DNA of 6,407 nt, taken from positions 1 through 6,407 of the forward strand of contig CAINWC010000200.1 of the NCBI GenBank assembly GCA_903854305.1, written 5' to 3'. Numbering within the stretch: position 1 is the stretch's first letter; every line of letters starts with the position of its first letter. Shown piece by piece: positions 1-6,396 of the stretch. Source of the stretch: an uncultured Pseudomonadota bacterium (GTDB lineage Bacteria; Pseudomonadota; Gammaproteobacteria; Burkholderiales; Methylophilaceae). The notes under the pieces were generated by a model that made no database searches, was not told the DNA's origin, and saw only the letters and a program-made list of their open reading frames with translations. The translations under genes and the position numbers were made by a program.

Positions 1-146
1 CCTATCCTCCGCGTGCAAAACAGGTGGCAGAAAACGGATATGGCACCAATTTTTACGGTACTGTCCATCCTGTTGGGGTCTACAAGGTCACATTCACATC
101 GCCAACAGAATATGTGAGCGAATGGAAAGTGACCGGCTTCAAATAG
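1..146 (+). CDS. 3' end of an unidentified protein (partial)
   Basis: An open frame enters from the left edge and ends at a TAG at 144-146, giving the last 47 residues of a protein that ends in ...EWKVTGFK. The peptide alternates hydrophobic and polar residues and is rich in Y, T, V and G (for example GTNFYGTVHPVGVYKV), which suggests a beta-rich C-terminal domain. It has no CxxCH haem motif, no cysteine and no membrane segment. I do not recognise the family. The other two forward frames are also open for a while at this edge, so the frame was chosen because its peptide is the most protein-like. It is 107 bases upstream of the molybdenum-enzyme operon and on the same strand, but nothing shows a functional link. 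Confidence 0.5.
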   Translation, partial: YPPRAKQVAENGYGTNFYGTVHPVGVYKVTFTSPTEYVSEWKVTGFK

Positions 147-242
147 TTTGTTCGACAATAAAGCTTGGACTGGCAACAGGGTGTATTGCATTAACTTGAA
201 CCCAGCCCATGTCTACAGTCGTACTTCTGTTCATTATATTGT

Positions 243-246
243 GGAG
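243..246 (+). promoter_or_regulatory. Ribosome binding site deciding the start of the [2Fe-2S] subunit
   Basis: GGAG lies 7 bases before the ATG at 254. It supports 254 over the in-frame ATG at 209, which would add 15 residues, mostly hydrophobic, that are not typical of this family. The gap from 147 to 253 holds no other gene. An imperfect inverted repeat (TGGACTGG at 166-173 against CCAGCCCA at 202-209, one mismatch) lies in it without a following T-tract. I could not identify a convincing promoter here. Confidence 0.7.
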
Positions 247-253
247 AAACCCC

Positions 254-709
254 ATGCTAACGCTATTGGTAAATGGAGAAAAACGACAGGTTGATGTTAG
301 TCCAGATACGCCGCTGTTATGGGTGTTGCGCGATGACCTCGGGTTGACTGGGACAAAATATGGTTGCGGTATGGCCTTATGTGGCGCCTGCACGGTACAT
401 GTGAATGGTGAAGCCGTATGCTCCTGTGTGACACCGGTATCCGCGCTTGCTGGTAAGAAAATCACCACCATCGAAGGGCTATCGCGTAATAGTGACCATC
501 CGCTGCAAAAAGCGTGGGCAGTAGAGCAAGTTTCGCAATGTGGCTATTGCCAGTCTGGACAAATTATGTCGGCAGCTGCACTGTTGGCAAAAACACCCCA
601 TCCTAGTGATGCTGATATTGATCATGCGATGACTGGAAATATCTGTCGCTGTGGCACTTACCAACAGATACGTGCTGCCATCCATTACGTTGCCAAACAA
701 GGAGATTAA
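254..709 (+). CDS. [2Fe-2S] small subunit of an IorA-type molybdenum hydroxylase
   Basis: This 151-residue protein is the iron-sulfur electron-transfer subunit of a xanthine oxidase-family enzyme, close in length and layout to IorA of isoquinoline 1-oxidoreductase. The N-terminal plant-ferredoxin-like domain (about 1-75) carries C38, C43, C46 and C58 in the C-x4-C-x2-C-x11-C pattern. The C-terminal helical domain (about 76-150) carries the second cluster: C96, C99, C131 and C133, with the QCGYCQSGQ and GNICRCGTY signatures. All eight ligands are present, plus an extra cysteine at 56. It has no signal peptide, so if the enzyme is periplasmic it must be exported together with the large subunit. 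The start at ATG 254 is chosen from GGAG at 243-246 and from the family-typical N-terminus MLTLLVNG. It is the first gene of the operon; the next begins one base after its stop. The family is certain, the substrate unknown. Confidence 0.95.
   Translation: MLTLLVNGEKRQVDVSPDTPLLWVLRDDLGLTGTKYGCGMALCGACTVHVNGEAVCSCVTPVSALAGKKITTIEGLSRNSDHPLQKAWAVEQVSQCGYCQSGQIMSAAALLAKTPHPSDADIDHAMTGNICRCGTYQQIRAAIHYVAKQGD
699..704 (+). promoter_or_regulatory. Ribosome binding site for the large subunit
   Basis: AAGGAG lies within the last codons of the small-subunit gene, 6 bases before ATG 711. It fixes the start at 711 rather than the in-frame ATG at 651, which would overlap the upstream gene by 59 bases and place 20 unrelated residues before the twin-arginine signal. 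Confidence 0.8.
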
Positions 710-710
710 C

Positions 711-2891
711 ATGGACACAGAACTCAATATTGCGCGCCGAAATTTCTTAAAAGTCAGCGCGACGCTAGGTGCTGGGTTAACGTTGGCATTTTATCTTCCT
801 GCTAGTCTCGGCGCTGCTCGTAAGTTTGCTACAAGCAACGATACATTCATGCAGAATGCTTTTATCCGTATTGGAACAGATAGCCAAGTAACAGTGATCG
901 TCAAGCATTTAGAAATGGGACAAGGCGTGTTTACAGGTTTGCCTACCTTAATTGCTGAGGAACTTGATGCAGACTGGTCACAAATTAGTGTGAAAGCTGC
1001 TCCTGCAGATGCAAAACTGTATAAAAATCTTGCTTGGGGCGCCCCGCAGGGCACGGGGCAAAGCAACTCCATGGCTAACTCATTTGATCAAATGCGTCAG
1101 GCGGGCGCTACGGCACGCGCTATGCTGGTGACAGCTGCGGCCGAGCAATGGGGCGTTTCTACTGAAGAAATTACGGTGAGTAAAGGTATCGTACAACATC
1201 GAAATAGCAAACGTAAAGCTAACTTTGGCGAGCTCGCTGATAAAGCTTCGCAAATGCCGGTGCCAGATAACGTTAAATTAAAAGATATGAAAGATTTTCA
1301 ATACATCGGCAAACCGGTTGTCCGTAAAGACACCATGGAAAAATTAAATGGCACAGCCAAATATACGATTGATATGCAACAAACAGGCATGCTGACTGCC
1401 GTGGTAGCGCATCCTCCCTTGTTTGGTGCCAAGGTTAAATCATATGATGCCAGCAAGACCAAAGCGATTAAAGGCGTTATCGATGTTGTGCAAATTCCAA
1501 CTGGAGTAGCGGTGCTTGCTGAAGGTTTTTGGCCAGCTAAACTGGGGCGTGATGCATTAAAAATTGAATGGGACACCTCTACCGCAAATATACTAGGTTC
1601 AGATGAAATTCTTCAGCAGTACAAAGTATTGGCAAAAACATCTGGTGCAGTCGTGCGCAGTGAAGGCAATGCAGATAAGGCATTAGCTGGAGCGTCTAAG
1701 CGAGTCGCAGCTGCGTTTGAGTTTCCCTACCTTGCCCACGCTGCGATGGAGCCTATGGACTGCGCCATAGCGCTTACAGAAACAGGTTGCGAGCTTTGGC
1801 ACGGGGAACAGTTTCAAACACTGACCCAACTCAATGTCTCGAAAGCACTAGGTATAAAATTAGATCAAGTGAAAATCAATACACTATACGCAGGCGGTAG
1901 TTTTGGGCGACGCGGTAATCCGAGCTCGGATTACCAGTTAGAGGCTACGCACATTGTTAAGGCTATTGCGGGTCGGGTGCCTATTAAGCTACTTTGGACG
2001 CGTGAAGACGATATGCGTGCAGGATTTTATCGTCCGCTGAATTACCACACACTAGAAGCCGCTTTAGATGACAAAGGCAATATCGTTGCATGGCATCATC
2101 GCATTGTTGGCCAATCCATCCTTGCTGGAACACCAATAGAAGGTGTGATGCTAGAAAAAGGCCATGACCCGATGTCGATGGAAGGCGCAAATGATATGCC
2201 CTATCGCTCACCTAACGTACTTGTCGACTTACATTCACCTAAGATCAATGTGCCAGTATTGTGGTGGCGTTCAGTAGCACATACGCATACGGCTTTCTCC
2301 ATTGAGACTTTTATTGATGAGCTAGCAGCCAAAGTTGACAAAGACCCCGTTGAATTCAGACGCGAACAACTCGCTGGAGAGCCGCGCCTATTGAATGTAC
2401 TGAATCTGGCAGTAGAGAAATCCGGCTGGGGAAAACCTATGACTAAAGGGAGAGGTCGAGGCATTGCCCTACACAAATCTTTTAACACATACGTTGCTCA
2501 GGTGGCAGAAGTTACCGTGACGAAAGATGGAAAAGTGAAGGTGGATCATGTGACCTGTGCGGTGGATTGTGGCATTGCAGTTAACCCTGAAATCATCGCG
2601 TCACAGATGCAAGGCGGCATCGGTTTTGGATTGTCAGCTGCAATGAAAGGCGCAATCACACTCAAAAATGGCAAAGTTGAGCAATCAAATTTTCATGACT
2701 ACGAACCAATACGCATGAATGAAATGCCACATGTTGATGTGCATATTGTGCCGAGTAATGAAGCCCCATCAGGTGTTGGCGAACCTGGTGTACCGCCGAT
2801 AGCGCCTGCCGTATGCAATGCAATTTTCATGGCAACTGGTATTCGTATCCGTTCTTTGCCAATTAGTCTGCATGACTTAAGTGATACATAG
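711..2891 (+). CDS. Molybdopterin-binding large subunit, IorB/aldehyde dehydrogenase type, Tat-exported
   Basis: This 726-residue protein is the catalytic subunit of a xanthine oxidase-family molybdenum hydroxylase that oxidises an aldehyde or N-heteroaromatic substrate using water. A twin-arginine signal lies at the N-terminus (R9-R10 in ARRNFLK, then a hydrophobic stretch to about residue 35), so export to the periplasm is expected. A cofactor-binding segment includes EMGQG (68-72). A hammerhead-like a/b domain follows at about 199-288, then the main molybdopterin domains with GGSFGRRG (395-402), [11 protein letters not shown] and the C-terminal [13 protein letters not shown], whose E691 is the expected catalytic base. 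Length is in the usual range for IorB-like proteins, with no frameshift or truncation. It pairs with the [2Fe-2S] subunit one base upstream, and the two following genes mature its cofactor. Substrate specificity cannot be assigned; automated labels such as isoquinoline oxidoreductase or aldehyde dehydrogenase would be equally tentative. Confidence 0.95.
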   Translation: MDTELNIARRNFLKVSATLGAGLTLAFYLPASLGAARKFATSNDTFMQNAFIRIGTDSQVTVIVKHLEMGQGVFTGLPTLIAEELDADWSQISVKAAPADAKLYKNLAWGAPQGTGQSNSMANSFDQMRQAGATARAMLVTAAAEQWGVSTEEITVSKGIVQHRNSKRKANFGELADKASQMPVPDNVKLKDMKDFQYIGKPVVRKDTMEKLNGTAKYTIDMQQTGMLTAVVAHPPLFGAKVKSYDASKTKAIKGVIDVVQIPTGVAVLAEGFWPAKLGRDALKIEWDTSTANILGSDEILQQYKVLAKTSGAVVRSEGNADKALAGASKRVAAAFEFPYLAHAAMEPMDCAIALTETGCELWHGEQFQTLTQLNVSKALGIKLDQVKINTLYAGGSFGRRGNPSSDYQLEATHIVKAIAGRVPIKLLWTREDDMRAGFYRPLNYHTLEAALDDKGNIVAWHHRIVGQSILAGTPIEGVMLEKGHDPMSMEGANDMPYRSPNVLVDLHSPKINVPVLWWRSVAHTHTAFSIETFIDELAAKVDKDPVEFRREQLAGEPRLLNVLNLAVEKSGWGKPMTKGRGRGIALHKSFNTYVAQVAEVTVTKDGKVKVDHVTCAVDCGIAVNPEIIASQMQGGIGFGLSAAMKGAITLKNGKVEQSNFHDYEPIRMNEMPHVDVHIVPSNEAPSGVGEPGVPPIAPAVCNAIFMATGIRIRSLPISLHDLSDT

Positions 2892-2907
2892 TCTAAGGTG
2901 AATCATC

Positions 2908-3921
2908 ATGGAAAGTATGGATTTAGAGGTTCTACACACAATTAGCCAATGGCTGGGTGATGGACATCAGGTCAGGTTGGTGACTGTAGTCAAGACTTGG
3001 GGCTCATCACCTCGGCCTGTGGGTTCGATGCTGGGTGTTAGGCTGGATGGCGCACTAATCGGATCAGTATCTGGTGGTTGTGTTGAAGATGACATGGTAG
3101 AACGCATCTGCAATCAATCAATCGCAGGCGAACTGCCACAGCTAATAAGTTATGGTGTCACACGTGATGAAAACCAGCGTTTTGGATTGCCTTGTGGCGG
3201 TACGCTACAACTGGTGATCGAACCATTAAACGATGTGGAAAGTTTGCAACAAATCCTGAGTGCCATCGAACAAGGTCATATTATCTCACGTAGCTTGAAC
3301 ATGCCAAGCGGACAAGTAAAAATTCAGCCTGCTACTTATAACCAAGCATTGACGTTTGATGGAGAAGTGCTGACAACCATGTATGGGCCACGCTGGCGCT
3401 TACTGATTATTGGCGCAGCTCAGGTGTCACGCTATTTGGCAGAAATGGCTTTGGCGTTGGATTATCAGGTAACTGTGTGCGACCCAAGAATAGAATATTC
3501 ACCCGCTTGGCAAGTACCTAAAGTGCCAGTCATTCGGCTTATGCCAGATGACGTGGTAGTGCAAATGAAACCTGATCAACATACGGCTATCGTCTGCCTG
3601 TCACACGACCCAAAACTAGATGACATGGCATTGCTGGAAGCGTTAATTTCTGACGCATTTTACGTAGGCGCGATAGGTTCACATATTAACAACCAAAAAC
3701 GCCGAGAACGCATGGCAATGTTCGATATTAGCGAAGATGAAATTTCGCGCTTGCATGGGCCTATAGGCTTAAGTATTGGCAGTAAAACGCCGCCAGAAAT
3801 CGCTATCTCTATCCTTGCAGAAATAACGGCTGTCAGGCGTGGTGTTTACTATCAGCAACAGTCAGAAATGCCGCCTAACAAATCTGCAAAACAAGAAGTT
3901 ATGCAAAGGATGTCAGCATGA
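2908..3921 (+). CDS. xdhC: XdhC/CoxI-family molybdenum cofactor maturation protein
   Basis: This 337-residue protein belongs to the family whose characterised members bind the molybdenum cofactor, assist its sulfuration and deliver it to the apo-enzyme in the cytoplasm. The N-terminal XdhC/CoxI domain (about 5-115) has the signature VVKTWGSSPRPVGSM, then SGGCVED with C58 and FGLPCGG with C96; both cysteines are candidate functional residues. The C-terminal Rossmann-like domain (about 160-315) begins with IIGAAQVSRYLA and contains CDPR, SHDPKLDD, YVGAIGSH, KRRERM and the family ending GPIGLSIGSKTPPEIAISILAEI. In the nucleotide-binding loop the second glycine usually seen (GAG) is alanine here (G169-A170-A171). 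The start at 2908 has AAGGTG at 2895-2900 as ribosome binding site; ATG 2917 is a poorer alternative. It sits 16 bases after the large subunit and overlaps the next gene by 4 bases, so it probably serves this enzyme. Confidence 0.93.
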   Translation: MESMDLEVLHTISQWLGDGHQVRLVTVVKTWGSSPRPVGSMLGVRLDGALIGSVSGGCVEDDMVERICNQSIAGELPQLISYGVTRDENQRFGLPCGGTLQLVIEPLNDVESLQQILSAIEQGHIISRSLNMPSGQVKIQPATYNQALTFDGEVLTTMYGPRWRLLIIGAAQVSRYLAEMALALDYQVTVCDPRIEYSPAWQVPKVPVIRLMPDDVVVQMKPDQHTAIVCLSHDPKLDDMALLEALISDAFYVGAIGSHINNQKRRERMAMFDISEDEISRLHGPIGLSIGSKTPPEIAISILAEITAVRRGVYYQQQSEMPPNKSAKQEVMQRMSA

Positions 3922-4490
3922 TCTGCGGCATATTACTTGCGGCAGGGTCTGCCAGCCGTTTTGGCAGTCATAAACTGCTGTATCCGTTGCCAGATGGAAC
4001 CCCTATCGGCGTTGCTGCTGCACGTCATCTAAAACAAAGTGTCGAAGATGTCATTGTAGTGGTAAGACCAGATGATGCCAGGCTTGCTGACTTGTTACAT
4101 GCCGAAGGGTTGACCACCATCGTTTCAGAGCATGCCGAGCTTGGCATGAGTGCAAGTCTGGTTTCAGCCATCAATGCGACAGAAAATGTCGATGGATGGC
4201 TCATTACACTGGCTGATATGCCTTGGATTCAACCACAAACTATCTGCACGATTGCAAGCATGCTGGAACATGGCGCAGATATAGCTGCGCCTTACTATCA
4301 GGGGAAACGAGGACACCCTGTCGGTTTTTCACGCAGATTTTTACCTGATTTGCTTGGTCTAACGGGTGACAAAGGTGCTTGTGATTTGTTGCGAAATCAC
4401 CATGATTTGCTTGAACCTTTTCATTGTAACGACGCAGGTATACTGCAGGATATTGATAGACCTAGAGATGTGTTGGCTAGACCAAATTGA
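3918..4490 (+). CDS. mocA: MocA-like molybdopterin cytidylyltransferase
   Basis: This 190-residue protein is a MobA/MocA-type nucleotidyltransferase, expected to join CMP to Mo-molybdopterin and give the cytosine dinucleotide cofactor used by xanthine oxidase-family enzymes in bacteria. The nucleotide-binding loop is LAAGSASRFG (7-16) with K19; LAAG rather than LAGG favours the CTP-using MocA group over GTP-using MobA, which is inference from family knowledge. Other family landmarks are GMSASL (76-81), LADMP (98-102, D100 a likely metal ligand), GKRGHPVGF (129-137), TGDKGA (149-154) and DIDRPRD near the C-terminus (178-184). Length is typical and the gene is intact. Its ATG overlaps the TGA of the XdhC gene (ATGA), with AAAGGA at 3905-3910 as ribosome binding site, so the two are probably translationally coupled. 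It is the last gene of the operon. Confidence 0.9.
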   Translation: MICGILLAAGSASRFGSHKLLYPLPDGTPIGVAAARHLKQSVEDVIVVVRPDDARLADLLHAEGLTTIVSEHAELGMSASLVSAINATENVDGWLITLADMPWIQPQTICTIASMLEHGADIAAPYYQGKRGHPVGFSRRFLPDLLGLTGDKGACDLLRNHHDLLEPFHCNDAGILQDIDRPRDVLARPN

Positions 4491-4497
4491 GGCAAGC

Positions 4498-4510
4498 ACT
4501 TGAATCAAGT
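4498..4510. repeat. Short inverted repeat between convergent genes
   Basis: ACTTG and CAAGT flank a 3-base AAT centre in the 28-base gap between the two convergent stop codons. AAGC (4494-4497) and GCTT (4517-4520) could form an outer arm. Neither strand shows a T-tract after the stem, so it is at best a weak bidirectional termination or pausing site. Confidence 0.25.
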
Positions 4511-4518
4511 CACACTGC

Positions 4519-6108
4519 TTAAAAATAACGTAAATTAATTTGCTGCATTATTTTATCTTGTTGCTCTTCAAGCGACTTGTCTGTCCATATATTTACAATA
4601 TGAAAATGCTTAATGCCAGTAAGCTCTTGCAGCGTTGTGTATTTCTTTTGCACTTCTTCATGCATGTCTAACTGATAATAAGCAAACATTTGTAAGTAAT
4701 GGCATGGAATAAAATTCGGGTTCATGATGCACCCTTGCTCAAATGCGTCTACGGCCTTTTTATATTGCTTTAGCGCATAGTAGCTATTCCCATATGCAAA
4801 CTCATATAGAGGTGCAGGTGTTGGGGTAAATCGTTTTGCTTTTTCGATGTTATAAAGTGCTTCTTCACCCAAACCTGCAGTAGATAATGCAAGAGAGAGA
4901 AAAAGGTGCGCTTCGGCATTATTAGGGTCTAGGCCCACCGCCTGACGACATTCTGCAATGGATTCCTCTCGGTTTCGACGCCAAAGTTCCACCCAACCTA
5001 GTATTGACATAGCATAGGGTGACTGCGGATCTAACTTGATGGCGCAACGGGCATGTGAAAATGCGCGCTCTAAAATGGCTGGGGCAGTATCCCATGCCAT
5101 TGCCCACTCAAATGTGATGGCTCTTGCCAGCCATGCTTGCGAGGCGGCATAGTTAGGGTCTATCTCTACCGCTTTAGTTAATAGCACGATGGCATCGTGA
5201 TTAGATTTTTGTGTATACCGTCTAAATTGCGCAATACCTTGTAGCAACATGTCGTGCGCTTCAATACTACTTGTACCTTTGTAACCAAAAAGTGCGGCTT
5301 CTTCACCCGCCAATTTAACCTGAAGCACACTCACGATACGTTGAGTGAGTTCATCTTGTAACGCAAAAATATCCTTAAGCTCACGGTCGTAACGGTCTGC
5401 CCATACTTGCCCGCCATTTTTCGTGTCGACCAATTGTGCTGTGACACGCACTTGATTGCCTTCATGCTGTACGCTGCCTTCCAAAAGATAACGCACACCT
5501 AATTCGGCGGCAATCTCTTTGGAAGATATCGTGGTGTTTTTATATGAAAATGAAGATTGCCTAGAGATAATAAATAGGCCAGACAGCCTTGAAAACATGT
5601 CAATCAGGTTATCCACGACACCGTCAGCAAAATATTCTTTTGAATTATCTGAACCAATATTCGCAAATGGTAAAACAGCCAGCGAAGGTCTATCCTCTAT
5701 CAATTGAGGATGATTAGTTGTTATGGTGGTAGCATCTTGATTAAGCGTTTCTTCTTTCCACTCAATTTGGATCGCATAGTTGCCTTTGGGCAACGCGAAT
5801 AGGACAGGATCAGCACGGCCTTCACTATCGTAGTATTCACGCAACTTGGAACGTAAACGCGCTGCTTCAACGCGAACTATCGCATCAATTGCTGGATCAA
5901 AAGACGGCTCTCGATCAAACACTTCTACACCTATTGTGTAGCCTTTGAGCTTCTCAGAGCGACCTTCAAGCGTCTCTGCCATGATATAGCTCAGGAAGCG
6001 CTGCTGACGTTCAGCCTTAGCAAATATTGGACTTGAAAGAATTTTGGCAAGACATTCATTAATTTTAATGTCTTGTGCCTTCGTCCAATTAGTATTCGAT
6101 AGATCCAT
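4519..6108 (-). CDS. Winged-helix-like, TolB/FlgO-like and TPR-repeat protein, probable regulator
   Basis: This 529-residue leftward protein has three parts. Residues about 10-117 form a helical domain ending in IVRVEAARLRSKLREYY, then LPKGNYAIQI, which resembles the recognition helix and wing of OmpR/SARP-type winged-helix domains. Residues about 140-268 (SLAVLPFANIGSDNSKEYFADG, then YLLEGSV, RVTAQLVDTKNGGQVWADRYDR) match the TolB/FlgO-like domain often attached to CadC-type regulators and adenylate cyclase-like proteins. Residues about 284-500 carry TPR-like units, with repeats around 306-320, 345-363, 382-400, 416-434 and 450-466. No signal peptide or membrane segment is seen, including the 118-140 linker where relatives often have one, so it is probably cytoplasmic. 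No cyclase catalytic domain is present. The start at 6108 lacks a good Shine-Dalgarno sequence but precedes the whole first domain. It converges on the operon, so a regulatory link is not shown; its target and signal are unknown. Confidence 0.85.
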   Translation of the reverse strand: MDLSNTNWTKAQDIKINECLAKILSSPIFAKAERQQRFLSYIMAETLEGRSEKLKGYTIGVEVFDREPSFDPAIDAIVRVEAARLRSKLREYYDSEGRADPVLFALPKGNYAIQIEWKEETLNQDATTITTNHPQLIEDRPSLAVLPFANIGSDNSKEYFADGVVDNLIDMFSRLSGLFIISRQSSFSYKNTTISSKEIAAELGVRYLLEGSVQHEGNQVRVTAQLVDTKNGGQVWADRYDRELKDIFALQDELTQRIVSVLQVKLAGEEAALFGYKGTSSIEAHDMLLQGIAQFRRYTQKSNHDAIVLLTKAVEIDPNYAASQAWLARAITFEWAMAWDTAPAILERAFSHARCAIKLDPQSPYAMSILGWVELWRRNREESIAECRQAVGLDPNNAEAHLFLSLALSTAGLGEEALYNIEKAKRFTPTPAPLYEFAYGNSYYALKQYKKAVDAFEQGCIMNPNFIPCHYLQMFAYYQLDMHEEVQKKYTTLQELTGIKHFHIVNIWTDKSLEEQQDKIMQQINLRYF

Positions 6109-6140
6109 AGTTATTGATTATTCTTGGTACGTGTAATTAG

Positions 6141-6169
6141 ATTATGCTGCAAATCTATTATCGAGGTAA
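6141..6169 (-). promoter_or_regulatory. Candidate promoter of the TolB/TPR gene
   Basis: On the reverse strand, CATAAT (6146-6141, 5 of 6 matches to the -10 consensus) lies 17 bases after TTACCT (6169-6164, only 3 of 6 matches to -35). Transcription would start near 6134, about 25 bases before the ATG at 6108. The placement is sensible but the -35 match is weak and AT-rich sequence yields such hits by chance. Confidence 0.25.
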
Positions 6170-6193
6170 GGCTAATTGGAAAAATGGCTTTAA

Positions 6194-6221
6194 ATTTCAA
6201 ACTTTATATCTAATATTTCAA
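6194..6221. repeat. Paired ATTTCAA direct repeats, possible operator
   Basis: ATTTCAA occurs at 6194-6200 and again at 6215-6221, exactly 21 bases apart, which is two turns of the helix. The second copy overlaps an inverted repeat: TCAAT (6218-6222) and ATTGA (6228-6232) around a 5-base centre. The spacing is what a protein binding one face of DNA would need, but the background is AT-rich and chance is a real alternative. Confidence 0.25.
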
Positions 6222-6235
6222 TGTATTATTGATAT

Positions 6236-6262
6236 TTGATATGCGTGGTTTTAGCTGATAAT
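6236..6262 (+). promoter_or_regulatory. Candidate rightward promoter
   Basis: TTGATA (6236-6241, 5 of 6 to -35) and GATAAT (6257-6262, 5 of 6 to -10) are separated by 15 bases, shorter than the ideal 17. Transcription would start near 6269 and give a leader of about 128 bases before the GTG at 6397. Confidence 0.25.
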
Positions 6263-6352
6263 CGAAGCTTCCTTACCAAAAAGAAATGGCCGCTTTGTTT
6301 AAGGTTTGTCAGATGCCAGCCCTCAACCGCAGAGCGTTCAAGCGACAGCAAG

Positions 6353-6386
6353 CCTTGTTGGGCAGGCGTATGACAAGCCGACAAGG
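6353..6386 (+). promoter_or_regulatory. Hairpin covering half of a Shine-Dalgarno sequence
   Basis: CCTTGTTGG (6353-6361) can pair with CCGACAAGG (6378-6386) over 9 base pairs, one of them U-G, around a 16-base loop. The 3' arm contains the first four bases (6383-6386) of the AAGGAGG ribosome binding site. An alternative pairing of CTTGT (6354-6358) with ACAAG (6373-6377) would leave that site free. This suggests, but does not prove, control of translation. Confidence 0.35.
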
Positions 6387-6396
6387 AGGAAACCGC

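Larger units (their letters stand above)
254..4490 (+). other. Four-gene molybdenum-enzyme and cofactor-maturation operon
   Basis: Four rightward genes are separated by 1 base, 16 bases and a 4-base overlap, and each start has a visible ribosome binding site. Order is electron-transfer subunit, catalytic subunit, XdhC chaperone, MocA cytidylyltransferase. Co-transcription is inferred from spacing and shared pathway. There is no gene for a FAD-binding subunit, a cytochrome c or a dedicated regulator within it. Confidence 0.85.
6109..6396. other. Intergenic region between divergent genes
   Basis: No confident gene is seen in these 288 bases. The part up to about 6285 is strongly AT-rich and holds weak promoter-like signals and short repeats. 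From about 6286 the sequence becomes visibly richer in G+C and contains a hairpin and a strong ribosome binding site. A forward frame is open from 6286 (ATG) to the edge, about 40 codons, but this length can occur by chance and its ATG has a poor ribosome binding site. A reverse frame is open from the right edge to a stop near 6310; its peptide is rich in C, R and L and looks non-coding. Confidence 0.6.

Noticed and set aside
171..190. A sigma-54-like pair, TGGCA and TTGCA, upstream of the operon.
   Set aside because: The GG and GC elements are about 4 bases too far apart for a -24/-12 promoter.
166..209. Imperfect stem TGGACTGG/CCAGCCCA as a terminator for the upstream gene fragment.
   Set aside because: It has a 28-base loop, one mismatch and no T-tract after the stem.
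212..240. TCTACA and TATATT with a 17-base spacer, resembling a sigma-70 promoter.
   Set aside because: Transcription would begin at about 247, inside or after the GGAG ribosome binding site, leaving almost no leader for the gene at 254.
209..253. In-frame ATG at 209 extending the [2Fe-2S] subunit by 15 mostly hydrophobic residues (VVLLFIILW), a possible membrane anchor.
   Set aside because: The family begins at MLTLLVNG (ATG 254), which has GGAG 7 bases upstream; no ribosome binding site precedes 209.
651..710. Upstream ATG at 651 as the start of the large subunit.
   Set aside because: It overlaps the small-subunit gene by 59 bases and adds residues before the Tat signal; ATG 711 has AAGGAG at the right distance.
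4491..4520. Bidirectional intrinsic terminator between the convergent genes.
   Set aside because: The stem is only 5 base pairs and neither strand has a following T-tract; kept only as a low-confidence repeat.
5519..5707. Forward 62-codon open frame inside the TolB/TPR gene.
   Set aside because: It is antisense to a well-supported coding region, has no ribosome binding site and its peptide resembles no family I know.
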